Assembly (NCBI GenBank): GCA_964510065.1
Contig: CAZEAC010000062.1
Span: forward strand, 1-25,635
Source of the DNA: CAZEAC01 sp964510065
GTDB lineage: Bacteria; Bdellovibrionota_C; UBA2361; CAIXSY01
Direction of reading: 5' to 3'
DNA length: 25,635 nucleotides
In this document: positions 15,841 through 23,374 of the stretch, in pieces
How the letters are laid out: every line of letters starts with the position of its first letter
Numbering within the stretch: position 1 is the first letter of the stretch
Made by a program: the position numbers and the translations under genes
The notes under the pieces: model-generated
Seen by the model: only the letters and a program-made list of their open reading frames with translations
Databases searched by the model: none
Told to the model about the DNA's origin: nothing

Positions 15841-18129
15841 ATGTATCAGCAGCAACCGGAATCAACGCCGAAGACGTACCCGCGTGATGTAGCTCCTCGC
15901 TATCCTCAGGATGAGTTCTCGCAAATTACTCGATTTCTTAATTGTGGCCTCTTTGAAGACAAAGAGGCACTCGCCGCATTTCAATTGAAAGATCGGCTCG
16001 GAGCCGTAATCTACAAATACCTTTCAAACTTAGTCCGAACAAACAATGCAGATGGGCTTCGCGAAGCGTGTACAGCGCTGCTCGACTCGAAGGGAAAGAT
16101 TCCCACGGAGATTGTTGACCAGCTTGAACGGGTCGATCGCATGGAGTCTCGCGATTCCGGAAGAGCGCGGCCACTGCTTCTTGAACTGCTTCTTCGGCAG
16201 CTGCCACTTGCGCCGTTTGCTGATCTGATCAAGGCAGGCTTTGCGCGTACGCGAAGTTTCACGGTACGTGGATTTGCGCCGGAACAAACCGCCGATGGCC
16301 GACTCGTAACGATCGAACTGCTGCACGCTGCCGCAATTTTCGGCCATCCTCCCGACGTCGATATTGTATGTAGTGCTGGTGCTCACTGCGAAGCCACAAT
16401 GCACTCTGAAGCATTCCCCGCACTCACTCCGTTGCAATATTTAGGCAAGGAGCTTCTCAACAAGACTGTTCCCCCCTCGCCTGTCCAAGGGACAAACAGT
16501 ACGCCGACTATAACGTTACAAAATAGGGAATTACGAATATTAGGTTGTGCAGGTCGGCTACTCAGAGCGGGCGCGGAGCCAACGACCGCACCAATGGGAC
16601 ACGGCTCTTTTCTTCGGAACTATCTTATATGGCGTACGCACAGCCAAAATTGCGTTATTGATGACACCATCCGAGATGCCCTTCGCACCTTCGTGAAGAG
16701 TGCACCTACCTCGCGGCGTGCCAGGTACACAGAGTTCCTTGAAGTCTACAGCGAATGTCTGGAGACCATCAATTTGACCGGACGAGATGCTCGCCTTTGC
16801 GATCTACTCTCACTCTCCAAGATGACAATTCGTAGCGCACTTAACCTGCGTCGAACTTTCGATTACGTCGCGCTTGTCGGCTCTCATGAACGACTTGCTC
16901 ACGAAAAAACTTCTGAAATCGCAAGAAGTATTGGTGAATTTATAGATCCCGCTCATCAGCTCTATAGCATGGAATTAGTTAATCACATGGATGCTCAGCT
17001 GTACGATAAAAGGACTAACCCTTGGGAGAGCGAACTTCTCGCGCTCCTGACGGTGAATTCTTATTTAAAAGATGAGCACCAATTGAACCAGATCACGAAA
17101 GCTCTCACCGCGCCCTTCAACTTTGTCGGAAAGAAGATCAGAAATCTGGCGAGACCAAAATATCTCCTACTTCGCGATCTTGGAGTTCTTACATATTCAA
17201 GCCGTCTATTTAAGTCAGATTCGTCTTCGTATTACGACACCGATGGTCGAAAGACTACTCTTTTCGAGGAGGGTGGATTCAGACGCCTTAAAGATTCCAG
17301 TTTCGGATCATGCTTCGTCCTAGAGCCGCGAAGGGGCGCACTACTCGAGCTTGATAGGGGCTGTATTATAGGTGCTCTCAAGGGGGTCGGCACTGCAGTG
17401 ATCAGGAATTCCTCGCCAGTGTTTGGCCGAGACCTGCTTGAACACTCAGCGTACTTCTCAGCCCACGACCCTCTTGGAATATTTCCGCGCCGCTCCTTTT
17501 TTGGTGGAGCCCCCGCAGGCCCCGTAAATTCATTTGCGGCGCGAGTTCCCGACCGACTAGACCATTTCATGCACTGTCTCGACATTGAACTTTACAGAGA
17601 CGACGACGCACTTCGGGCGTTTCGTGAGGTAGTAGACTTCATTTTTTCTACCCTTCACGTGTATGCTCGATGGAAACTAAATTTGAATCGGGCAGAAATA
17701 TGTAGCGTCGGTCGCGACGGACGTGAGAGGCTGCGAGCAGCGGCGCCTTTCTGCTACTCTCCGGGATTTCCCCATATTCTTCAAAGAGTCGAGGACTACA
17801 ATAATCGAAGGCAAGCGCTGAGTCCGTATCAGTCCTTCGTGTGGGTGCCGACATTTTTCGGTGCTCTGGAAAAGTCTAACGACGGAAATATTATGGCGCG
17901 CCGCACTCCCTACGAACACTTTAGTTACGCGCGAGCGGGCACGCCGCCGCGAACGGAGCTTGTGCTCGATCCACCTACGGTTCACACGATTCGGCGCTTT
18001 AGTGAGAATAGAGCCCTTGCGAGCGATCCAAATCTTGCTGAGATCAAAGATTTTTTTCAGTTCGGTGTGAACCAATCTGAGCGTAGAGTGCAATTAATGA
18101 TTGAGGACAAGAGGAGGAGAAAGACATGA
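15841..18129 (+). CDS. orphan protein, 762 residues, with a weak ankyrin-like segment
   Basis: No family is recognised. The ATG at 15841 is preferred to the in-frame TTG at 15820; neither has a good Shine-Dalgarno. Residues 1-120 are helical and charged. A segment near 150-270 has ankyrin-like phrases (ELLHAAAIFGHPPDVDIVCSAGA, LTPLQYLGKELL, GRLLRAGAEPT) in degenerate spacing, suggesting a helical-repeat scaffold. The second half contains Gly/aromatic-rich parts such as FPRRSFFGGAPAGP and CYSPGFPHILQRVEDY and ends in a basic tail. No signal peptide or membrane helix is seen, so it is likely cytoplasmic or carried by a dedicated exporter. It follows the AAA+ gene by 220 bases, with the 19-bp hairpin between, and overlaps the next small gene by four bases (ATGA). 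Confidence 0.78.
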   Translation: MYQQQPESTPKTYPRDVAPRYPQDEFSQITRFLNCGLFEDKEALAAFQLKDRLGAVIYKYLSNLVRTNNADGLREACTALLDSKGKIPTEIVDQLERVDRMESRDSGRARPLLLELLLRQLPLAPFADLIKAGFARTRSFTVRGFAPEQTADGRLVTIELLHAAAIFGHPPDVDIVCSAGAHCEATMHSEAFPALTPLQYLGKELLNKTVPPSPVQGTNSTPTITLQNRELRILGCAGRLLRAGAEPTTAPMGHGSFLRNYLIWRTHSQNCVIDDTIRDALRTFVKSAPTSRRARYTEFLEVYSECLETINLTGRDARLCDLLSLSKMTIRSALNLRRTFDYVALVGSHERLAHEKTSEIARSIGEFIDPAHQLYSMELVNHMDAQLYDKRTNPWESELLALLTVNSYLKDEHQLNQITKALTAPFNFVGKKIRNLARPKYLLLRDLGVLTYSSRLFKSDSSSYYDTDGRKTTLFEEGGFRRLKDSSFGSCFVLEPRRGALLELDRGCIIGALKGVGTAVIRNSSPVFGRDLLEHSAYFSAHDPLGIFPRRSFFGGAPAGPVNSFAARVPDRLDHFMHCLDIELYRDDDALRAFREVVDFIFSTLHVYARWKLNLNRAEICSVGRDGRERLRAAAPFCYSPGFPHILQRVEDYNNRRQALSPYQSFVWVPTFFGALEKSNDGNIMARRTPYEHFSYARAGTPPRTELVLDPPTVHTIRRFSENRALASDPNLAEIKDFFQFGVNQSERRVQLMIEDKRRRKT
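18112..18119 (+). promoter_or_regulatory. strong Shine-Dalgarno AGGAGGAG
   Basis: A near-perfect site inside the end of the 762-residue gene, six bases before the ATG at 18126. It is among the best ribosome binding sites in the window and is the main support for the small gene that follows. Confidence 0.7.
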
Positions 18130-18326
18130 CTCTTGGAGCTGATCCCGCACCACAGAAAGAACCGCCAAGCCGCACCACACCTTCGACGCCGGCGCCAAAG
18201 CCTGCCGAGCCACTCAGAGATCCCACACAAGTCCCACCGCCAGAGCCAGTACCAGGAGATCCCAACGGCCCGGGTCCTGAAACATGCAGGCTTGTCGACG
18301 TGCTTTTTTCTTATAGGCGCCTGTGA
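18126..18326 (+). CDS. Pro-rich 66-residue protein, translationally coupled
   Basis: The ATG overlaps the TGA of the preceding gene (ATGA), and an AGGAGGAG site lies just upstream. The protein is about one third proline plus Glu, Thr and Ala up to residue 53 (PAPKPAEPLRDPTQVPPPEP is typical), then ends in CRLVDVLFSYRRL. It has no signal peptide and no recognised domain, and is likely disordered with a short hydrophobic tail. Coupling suggests it is made in fixed ratio with the 762-residue protein, perhaps as a linker or tail peptide. The alternative is that this is the broken start of a longer gene, but no continuation was seen in other frames before the convergent gene. Confidence 0.5.
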   Translation: MTLGADPAPQKEPPSRTTPSTPAPKPAEPLRDPTQVPPPEPVPGDPNGPGPETCRLVDVLFSYRRL

Positions 18327-18359
18327 ATCCAAGAACGCGAGCTGCTGCGAACTCTCTTA

Positions 18360-18956
18360 TTAGGAATTTTCCGTGCGCTCACGAAAAGGAAGCTGTCCAA
18401 ATAGAACAAACAAAGGACCCGTCGCGGGCGCGTTGTGAGTTCGCGCAAAACTTATACGCGTTTTAGCACGAGCTTCGTCGCCGTACATCGTTAGATTCTC
18501 ACAAAGTTTGACTGAAACAACACCTTCATGCCGTGTACCGGGAGCACCGAATTCAATTCCCAGCTCGTCGAGCTGCGCGACACTCACCTCACGCCCGATC
18601 CCACCCATCTTTCTCTGGATTCGCGACGCAGCAGTGCGCTCACTAACCGCCAGCGCGAGGTCATCGTTACTCATCGGTCGATCGAAGGTCTCCAATGCAA
18701 CGCCCTGCTTATTCATGTAGTCATGTGTGCGCGCAATCAGTGCCTCAAGCTCACTTCGGCTAATTGCGGGATCGGGTCTGACTGGACGAGTGGGTGCCGC
18801 CGATTGGTTGGCGCGAAGATTGGCCGGATCGGTAAGTCGCGGGGTCTCGCGAGTCGGGCCATTCAGCACATTGCCGACCCTGTTTTTCAACGCGGCCGAA
18901 TCCAACGATGAATTTGCTTCGCCGGTAGTTTTCTTGGGACTCGCAGTGAATGACAT
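18360..18956 (-). CDS. hypothetical protein, 198 residues
   Basis: No family is recognised. Residues 1-65 are low complexity (Ser, Thr, Asn, Pro, Ala) and likely disordered. About 66-135 form a helical, charged segment (SRSELEALIARTHDYMNKQG, SERTAASRIQRKMGGIG). About 136-198 look strand-rich with VVSVKLCENLTMYGDEAR and GPLFVLFGQLPF. No signal peptide or membrane helix is present. The ATG at 18956 has an AGAGG site close before it. It converges on the AAA+ block. Its composition (disordered head, charged helix) is similar in style to the other orphans here, but no shared motif was found. Confidence 0.65.
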   Translation of the reverse strand: MSFTASPKKTTGEANSSLDSAALKNRVGNVLNGPTRETPRLTDPANLRANQSAAPTRPVRPDPAISRSELEALIARTHDYMNKQGVALETFDRPMSNDDLALAVSERTAASRIQRKMGGIGREVSVAQLDELGIEFGAPGTRHEGVVSVKLCENLTMYGDEARAKTRISFARTHNAPATGPLFVLFGQLPFRERTENS

Positions 18957-19081
18957 AACCTCTCACGACAGATCAGCACTTTACAACAGCGGTTATGGTC
19001 TAACTCCTGGAATATGCATATTCGATTAGAATGACCACTCTATGGGCTTCCTTCTCCAAGCTCCTCCACGATTTTAGCAGA

Positions 19082-20005
19082 TTACGGCGATTCGGCGCGA
19101 CTCCTCCGTGCAACGGCAATTAACTCATCACGCGGCAAGATATGGTCCTGCCACTGCCCGATTTCGCTATGCTTTACCCACTGACGAGGTTCGATAACCG
19201 ACTCCAACTCAAAGCTATTCGATTCGCACAAAGCGCTTAGATTCTGAGATGAAATCTCCCACTGGTACGTCTCCCCTTCAGCCCGAAGCCAATACTCTGC
19301 AAGTGCGGCACCTAATGGAAGATCTTCTCTTTGATATGCGCCGCCCGGAATTAGAAACGTAAATATGAAATGACTTCCATGCTTGGCCTGGCCAATAAAC
19401 GAGAAAAGATCTTCCCGTGCTGCCGAGTCCAAATACATAAGCAAGCCTTCAGCAACAAAACACGTCGGCGCGTCCCGCGAATACAGGGGACACTCTAAAA
19501 GAGTTTTCGGAATACATCCGCTTCCAATTGTGAGCGGCTGTAGACAAAGATTGTTTCCAGTAACGCCAACTGTTAAAAGCCCGCGCGACTTTTTTTCAAG
19601 CAAGGCTTTGCTATCAAGTTCTATGAAAGAAACGTTTGAGAATCGCCGGTGAAGTCGCCAACACAGGGTATCGAATCCAGCTCCAAACATAACCACCTGT
19701 CGGACGTTTCCCTTTTCGATACTCGTCACTACCGATTCTTCGATAATTGCCTTTCTAATTAGGTAATGAAGGGAGAGCCCTGGTTTGATAGTCTTTTCAA
19801 GACTCAATAACACAGCCCTTAATCCACGATGCCGAATCCATCGGGTAAAACGTTCTCCCGACCGCGAGGTGGCGCGAAGAAACGCTTCACAGAGTGCAGG
19901 AGTTTCAGGCGATAAAAGTACTTTGGCCTCGCCATAATAACTTCGAAGCAAGGTGGCCTTCGCGACCAACTGTGCAGTACTACTAATCGATGAACTCTGT
20001 ATCAT
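19082..20005 (-). CDS. class I SAM-dependent methyltransferase, LCM/TIGR00027 type
   Basis: A 307-residue protein matching the leucine-carboxyl-methyltransferase-like family (PF04072/TIGR00027). Motif I reads VVMFGAGFDTLCWRL (about residues 103-117), the acidic motif FIELDSK follows at about 126, and the family signature CFVAEGLLMYLDSAAREDL lies near 182-200. These bind S-adenosylmethionine. The acceptor is unknown; homologues methylate carboxyl or hydroxyl groups of small molecules or are uncharacterised. Its cysteines and a downstream EYWLRAEGE segment are not diagnostic. An AGGAT site precedes the ATG at 20005. It is a single gene, divergent from the small lipoprotein and about 125 bases downstream of the start of the 198-residue gene. 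Confidence 0.88.
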   Translation of the reverse strand: MIQSSSISSTAQLVAKATLLRSYYGEAKVLLSPETPALCEAFLRATSRSGERFTRWIRHRGLRAVLLSLEKTIKPGLSLHYLIRKAIIEESVVTSIEKGNVRQVVMFGAGFDTLCWRLHRRFSNVSFIELDSKALLEKKSRGLLTVGVTGNNLCLQPLTIGSGCIPKTLLECPLYSRDAPTCFVAEGLLMYLDSAAREDLFSFIGQAKHGSHFIFTFLIPGGAYQREDLPLGAALAEYWLRAEGETYQWEISSQNLSALCESNSFELESVIEPRQWVKHSEIGQWQDHILPRDELIAVARRSRAESP

Positions 20006-20079
20006 TGCTGACTAATCCTAGATCGAAAATACACAATTCCGTAGCTACTCGCCTGATACAAGTTGCGACTCTCTTCCCT

Positions 20080-20085
20080 TATAAT
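20080..20085 (+). promoter_or_regulatory. isolated TATAAT, possible -10 element
   Basis: A perfect TATAAT about 160 bases before the lipoprotein start. TTGCGA upstream is only 11 bases away, and the position 17 bases upstream (TACAAG) is a poor -35. It could serve the lipoprotein gene if activator-dependent. Confidence 0.25.
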
Positions 20086-20243
20086 ACGATCAAGAGAGAG
20101 CGAAATAAACCCTGGCTGCGCCCGCGCGGTCTTCGGAAAAATTGACCAAGTCTAGACTTCTCACAAGTTTCTGCTGCGTAAATGACACTTTCGTCTCGTG
20201 CCGGCTAAACAGTAGCAGCAATAGCGATAATTGAGGTAACGTT

Positions 20244-20723
20244 GTGTTCGTTGACAAAGTTAAGCAATTCAGTTCCGAATGGTTTCGTGGTCTCACCCCG
20301 GTAAAAATTGCCTTAATTGGCCTCGCTGGTCTAAGTCTCACCCTGTCGGGATGCGATAAAAAAGCATTGCAAGACACTCCCATAACGCCGATAAGCTCGG
20401 CCATCGGTAACATTGCTAAATACGAAGGAAAGTGGATTGCAATCGAAGGGGACGTTAAGTTCAACTATACTGAGGCATATATTTATACTGGCTATAAAGC
20501 AACAGACCGCTTATGCATTAAGCATCGATACCATCTCACTGATTCATCTTCGAACTCCGTTGAGATAATTCAAGAAGTCGACCTGCGACTTCCACGAAGT
20601 ATCTCTCTTACCCGCGTCAATGAGCTCGCCTCGAAAGGGCGATGGACCAATGGAAGCTATAAAGTCGCCGGTAGGCTTCAAAGATACAACAACAGTCCGT
20701 CGCATTACATCTCTGTTAGGTAG
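20244..20723 (+). CDS. small lipoprotein, unknown function
   Basis: A 159-residue protein. The N-terminus has basic residues, then hydrophobic IALIGLAGLSLTLSGC: a lipobox LSGC with the lipidated cysteine at residue 37. Asp follows the cysteine, which in enterobacteria favours inner-membrane retention. The mature part looks beta-rich (KWIAIEGDVKFNYTEAYIYTGY, SYKVAGRLQRY), compatible with a small OB-like or barrel fold, but no family is recognised. The n-region is long (20 residues). The start is GTG with GAGGT six bases upstream. It stands alone, divergent from the methyltransferase. The far end faces the truncated terC. Confidence 0.75.
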   Translation: MFVDKVKQFSSEWFRGLTPVKIALIGLAGLSLTLSGCDKKALQDTPITPISSAIGNIAKYEGKWIAIEGDVKFNYTEAYIYTGYKATDRLCIKHRYHLTDSSSNSVEIIQEVDLRLPRSISLTRVNELASKGRWTNGSYKVAGRLQRYNNSPSHYISVR

Positions 20724-20799
20724 GAGCGCGCACGGAAGAACTCTTTAACTTTTTTACTCGCGGGTTTGAGCCCTCCTTTTTCTCTTGCTTAGTCTTTGC

Positions 20800-20815
20800 T
20801 TGGTACACGGCACCT
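20800..20815 (+). repeat. near-copy of the 16-bp repeat, inverted
   Basis: TTGGTACACGGCACCT here matches the minus-strand form of the 16-bp repeat (TTGGTACATGGCAACT) at 14 of 16 positions. With 20924-20939 it forms an inverted pair about 110 bases apart, just beyond the broken end of terC. With only 14 matches, chance is possible. Confidence 0.3.
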
Positions 20816-20886
20816 TTTTAGTCTTATGTAGCCGCCATCTTAACTTCCGCTGGGTCCGTTTCAAATTCTTTGGCAATGAGAATATC

Positions 20887-21183
20887 TCAATTGTTCAATA
20901 TGTTGCGCGGATAGAAGCGCAGAAGTTGCCATGTACCAAGGGGATGGCCAACAAGCCTAGAATCCTGCGGGAGTTTCCATCCGGCATAGAGGTAAAGGAG
21001 GTAATTAAATATAAGAGCAAGGCCTGCCCACACCACGCTCCAAGTGGCAGCCTCTTTGAAGGACACCTCGTGAGCGTCTTTATGAAAGACGCCCAGGTCA
21101 AGGGCGAGGAGCAAGAGGACAAATGCAGTGAATGCTACATAGAACCACCAGTAATCCGTGAACGGAAATAGGATAAAGTCCAT
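20887..21183 (-). pseudogene. truncated TerC/Alx-type membrane protein
   Basis: The first 70 or so of 98 residues follow the N-terminus of TerC/Alx proteins: a first membrane helix ending in LLALDLGVFHKDAHEVS, then FKEAATWSVVWAGLALIFNYLLYLYAG. Family members have about 300 residues and seven or more helices, with essential acidic residues further on (SVDN motif), all missing here. After YAGWKLPQ the sequence becomes unrelated (LVGHPLGTWQLLRFYPRNILNN) and stops. The ATG abuts the ftsH stop codon directly, so the start is in its native operon position and the 3' part was lost. The break contains the 16-bp direct repeat. The peptide would probably not work as a metal-ion transporter. Confidence 0.78.
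20924..20939 (+). repeat. 16-bp direct repeat, right copy
   Basis: An exact copy of 41-56 in the same orientation. It lies in the part of the terC frame that has lost family similarity, encoding LGTWQL on the minus strand. Confidence 0.45.
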
Positions 21184-23025
21184 TTATGCCACCCTCTTTT
21201 GTAAATCGGCATTTCTGCCATTTCTACCAATCAATTGTTGGATCTCCTCGGAATTAAGAACCTCCTTTTCAAGAAGAGCCCTGGCGATTGCTACAAGCTT
21301 TGCTTGATTTTCATCGATGAGCTTTAGTACAGCGGAATAATTCCGGCTAAGTATCGAAGCCACCTCTTCGTCTATGGCTTTGGCCGTGTACTCGCTGAAA
21401 TTTCTCGTTTGCATTCCTTCACTCTTACCTCGAAGAAATACTCCTTGCCCCTCATCATAAGACGCTAGTCCGGTCGTTTCTCCCATGCCATAGCGAGTGA
21501 CCATGGACCAAGCCAATTCGGTTGCGCGACTCAAATCAATTGACGCGCCAGTTGATACACTGGAGAACATGACCTCTTCGGCAGCTCTTCCGCCAAGAAG
21601 TACCTTCAGCCGGTCTTCCAGCTCTTCTTGCGAAAGAAGGTAACGATCTTCAAGCGGCTGCTGCATAAGGTAGCCGAGTGAGCCAAGCCCCCGTGAAATG
21701 ATTGAAACCTTTACAATAGGATCGCCAGTTGGAGTAAGGAGGCTCACAAGGGCGTGTCCTGCTTCATGGCAAGCCACAAACTCTCTTTCCTTACTGCTAA
21801 GCACGCGATTTTTCTTTTCTAGGCCAGCTACAATCCGTTCAATGGCAGAAACAAGATCAGCGTGAGCTACTAATGAAGCATTGCGGCGCGTAGCTAGGAG
21901 AGCTGCTTCATTTACGAGACTCGCAAGATCTGCTCCCGAAAATCCGGTCGTAATCGAAGCAACAGACTCTGCTGACACTGAGGCTTCAGTCTTGATTTTT
22001 TTAAGATGAACGGAAAGAATCTCCGTTCTCCCTTTCTTATCTGGTTTATCAACGACAATTTGCCTATCGAATCTTCCAGCACGCAGGAGCGCCGGGTCTA
22101 GAACTTCAGGACGATTTGTCGCGGCAAGAAGGATAATACCTGACCTTCCGTCAAAACCATCGAGCTCCACTAGAAGCTGATTTAATGTCTGTTCTTTTTC
22201 GTCATGCCCACCAACGGCTATATTTCCTCGCGCTTTTCCAAGAGCATCGAGTTCATCAATGAAAACGATACAGGGCGAGTGCTGTCTAGCTTGCTCGAAG
22301 AGATCCCTTACTCTCGCAGCCCCTACTCCGACAAACATCTCCACAAACTCAGATCCATTGATGGAAAAGAAAGGTACTTTGGCTTCTCCCGCTACCGCCT
22401 TCGCGATAAGAGTCTTTCCTGTTCCTGGCGGCCCAACTAGAAGGACCCCTCGCGGTAGACGTCCACCTAATCGGCTATAACGCTCAGGTTCTCTTAGAAA
22501 GCTTACTACTTCCATAAGCTCTTCTTCTACTTCGTCGATCCCAGCTACATCATCAAAGGTTATTTTTGTTTCCTGCTCCATATAGACCTTTGCTTTGCTC
22601 TTCCCTAGCGAAAGAAGCGTCCCACCAAGGCCTTGGTTATTTGCCATTCTGCGCATCACGAGATACCAAATGCCAAAGAAGAAAAGTACCGGAAGCAACC
22701 AGGAGAGAAGGTCTCTTAAAAGAGTGGACTCAATGACTCCAGAAAACTTTACATCATGTTTGGCAAATGTTTCAGCAATCTCCGGCTCAACGCGAACGGT
22801 CATGAACTTTCGTTTCTCACCTTCTTTCATGGTGCCAGTGAGTGTGTTGTGACGAATCGACACCTCCTTAACAGCACCCGCTTCAAGCCGCTTCTTGAAC
22901 TCACTGTAGGGAAGCTGCTCAACATGAAACACTTGAAGGAAGAGATTGTGAAGAATAAGCACACCCCAAATCGCAAGAAAGGCGTACNNNNNNNNNNAGA
23001 TATTAAATTTAGTTTTTGGCTTCAT
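21184..23025 (-). CDS. ftsH: ATP-dependent zinc metalloprotease FtsH
   Basis: About 613 residues, normal for FtsH. The N-terminal membrane helix (about 13-32) is interrupted by an assembly gap. Then come the periplasmic domain, a second helix (about 105-123), the AAA domain with Walker A GPPGTGKT at 198-205, pore motif FVEMFVG, Walker B IVFIDELD (D257/E258) and the second region of homology ATNRPEVLDPALLRAGRFDR, and the protease domain with zinc motif HEAGH at 420-424. It degrades unfolded or unassembled membrane proteins and some regulators as a membrane hexamer. The zinc-ribbon gene ends nine bases upstream and terC starts directly at its stop codon, forming a tight operon. This may be a second, stress-associated FtsH rather than the housekeeping copy. 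Confidence 0.97.
   Translation of the reverse strand: MKPKTKFNIXXXXYAFLAIWGVLILHNLFLQVFHVEQLPYSEFKKRLEAGAVKEVSIRHNTLTGTMKEGEKRKFMTVRVEPEIAETFAKHDVKFSGVIESTLLRDLLSWLLPVLFFFGIWYLVMRRMANNQGLGGTLLSLGKSKAKVYMEQETKITFDDVAGIDEVEEELMEVVSFLREPERYSRLGGRLPRGVLLVGPPGTGKTLIAKAVAGEAKVPFFSINGSEFVEMFVGVGAARVRDLFEQARQHSPCIVFIDELDALGKARGNIAVGGHDEKEQTLNQLLVELDGFDGRSGIILLAATNRPEVLDPALLRAGRFDRQIVVDKPDKKGRTEILSVHLKKIKTEASVSAESVASITTGFSGADLASLVNEAALLATRRNASLVAHADLVSAIERIVAGLEKKNRVLSSKEREFVACHEAGHALVSLLTPTGDPIVKVSIISRGLGSLGYLMQQPLEDRYLLSQEELEDRLKVLLGGRAAEEVMFSSVSTGASIDLSRATELAWSMVTRYGMGETTGLASYDEGQGVFLRGKSEGMQTRNFSEYTAKAIDEEVASILSRNYSAVLKLIDENQAKLVAIARALLEKEVLNSEEIQQLIGRNGRNADLQKRVA
22988..22997. other. assembly gap (10 Ns) inside ftsH
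   Basis: Ten Ns interrupt the codons of the first membrane helix of FtsH. The frame on both sides is consistent and the flanking residues fit a normal helix, so the true gap is probably close to 10 bases. Confidence 0.98.
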
Positions 23026-23034
23026 AACTAAATC

Positions 23035-23277
23035 TTAGAAATCAAAAAGCTCGCTTAAGAATGGCTTTCGCTTTTGGTCGCGATGATTACTGCCGCTTTT
23101 ATAGCTCTCATCATTATCTGAGTCGCTTCGCGTGACGTGTTCTTTAGGTGAAGACTCAAGGAGCTTGTCTAGTTCTCCCCTGCCAAGCCATACGCCTCGG
23201 CAGTGCGGGCAATAGTCAATCTCAATATCTTTACGTTCGCTCATCTTAAGCTCAAGAACGCATTGTGGACATTTCAT
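23035..23277 (-). CDS. zf-TFIIB zinc-ribbon protein
   Basis: An 80-residue cytoplasmic protein with the zf-TFIIB pattern: CPQC at residues 3-6 and CPHCRGVWLGRGELDKL at about 23-39, giving four zinc-binding cysteines. A charged linker and the typical C-terminal FLSELFDF follow. Proteins of this COG3809 type are widespread next to stress genes; their function is unknown, possibly as a nucleic-acid or protein adaptor. A good AAGGAGG site precedes the ATG at 23277. Its stop lies nine bases before ftsH, suggesting co-expression and a possible link to FtsH function. Confidence 0.92.
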   Translation of the reverse strand: MKCPQCVLELKMSERKDIEIDYCPHCRGVWLGRGELDKLLESSPKEHVTRSDSDNDESYKSGSNHRDQKRKPFLSELFDF

Positions 23278-23374
23278 GAAGCGCCTCCTTCAGTACATTA
23301 ATATGTTTCTGAGGATAATGCCTTTCAGGCAAAGAGGTCTAATAAATATTACGAGAGCGCCACATAACATTAAT

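Noticed and set aside
4395..18129. Two orphan genes with equal open-frame length (769 codons) taken as paralogues
   Set aside because: The proteins share no aligned motifs by eye, and the second gene probably starts seven codons later. The equal length is coincidence.
20785..21171. 128-codon plus-strand frame opposite terC
   Set aside because: The minus strand encodes clear TerC sequence abutting ftsH. The plus frame is its shadow with no recognisable features.
22198..22480. Plus-strand frames opposite ftsH
   Set aside because: They mirror highly conserved FtsH AAA sequence and have no features of their own.
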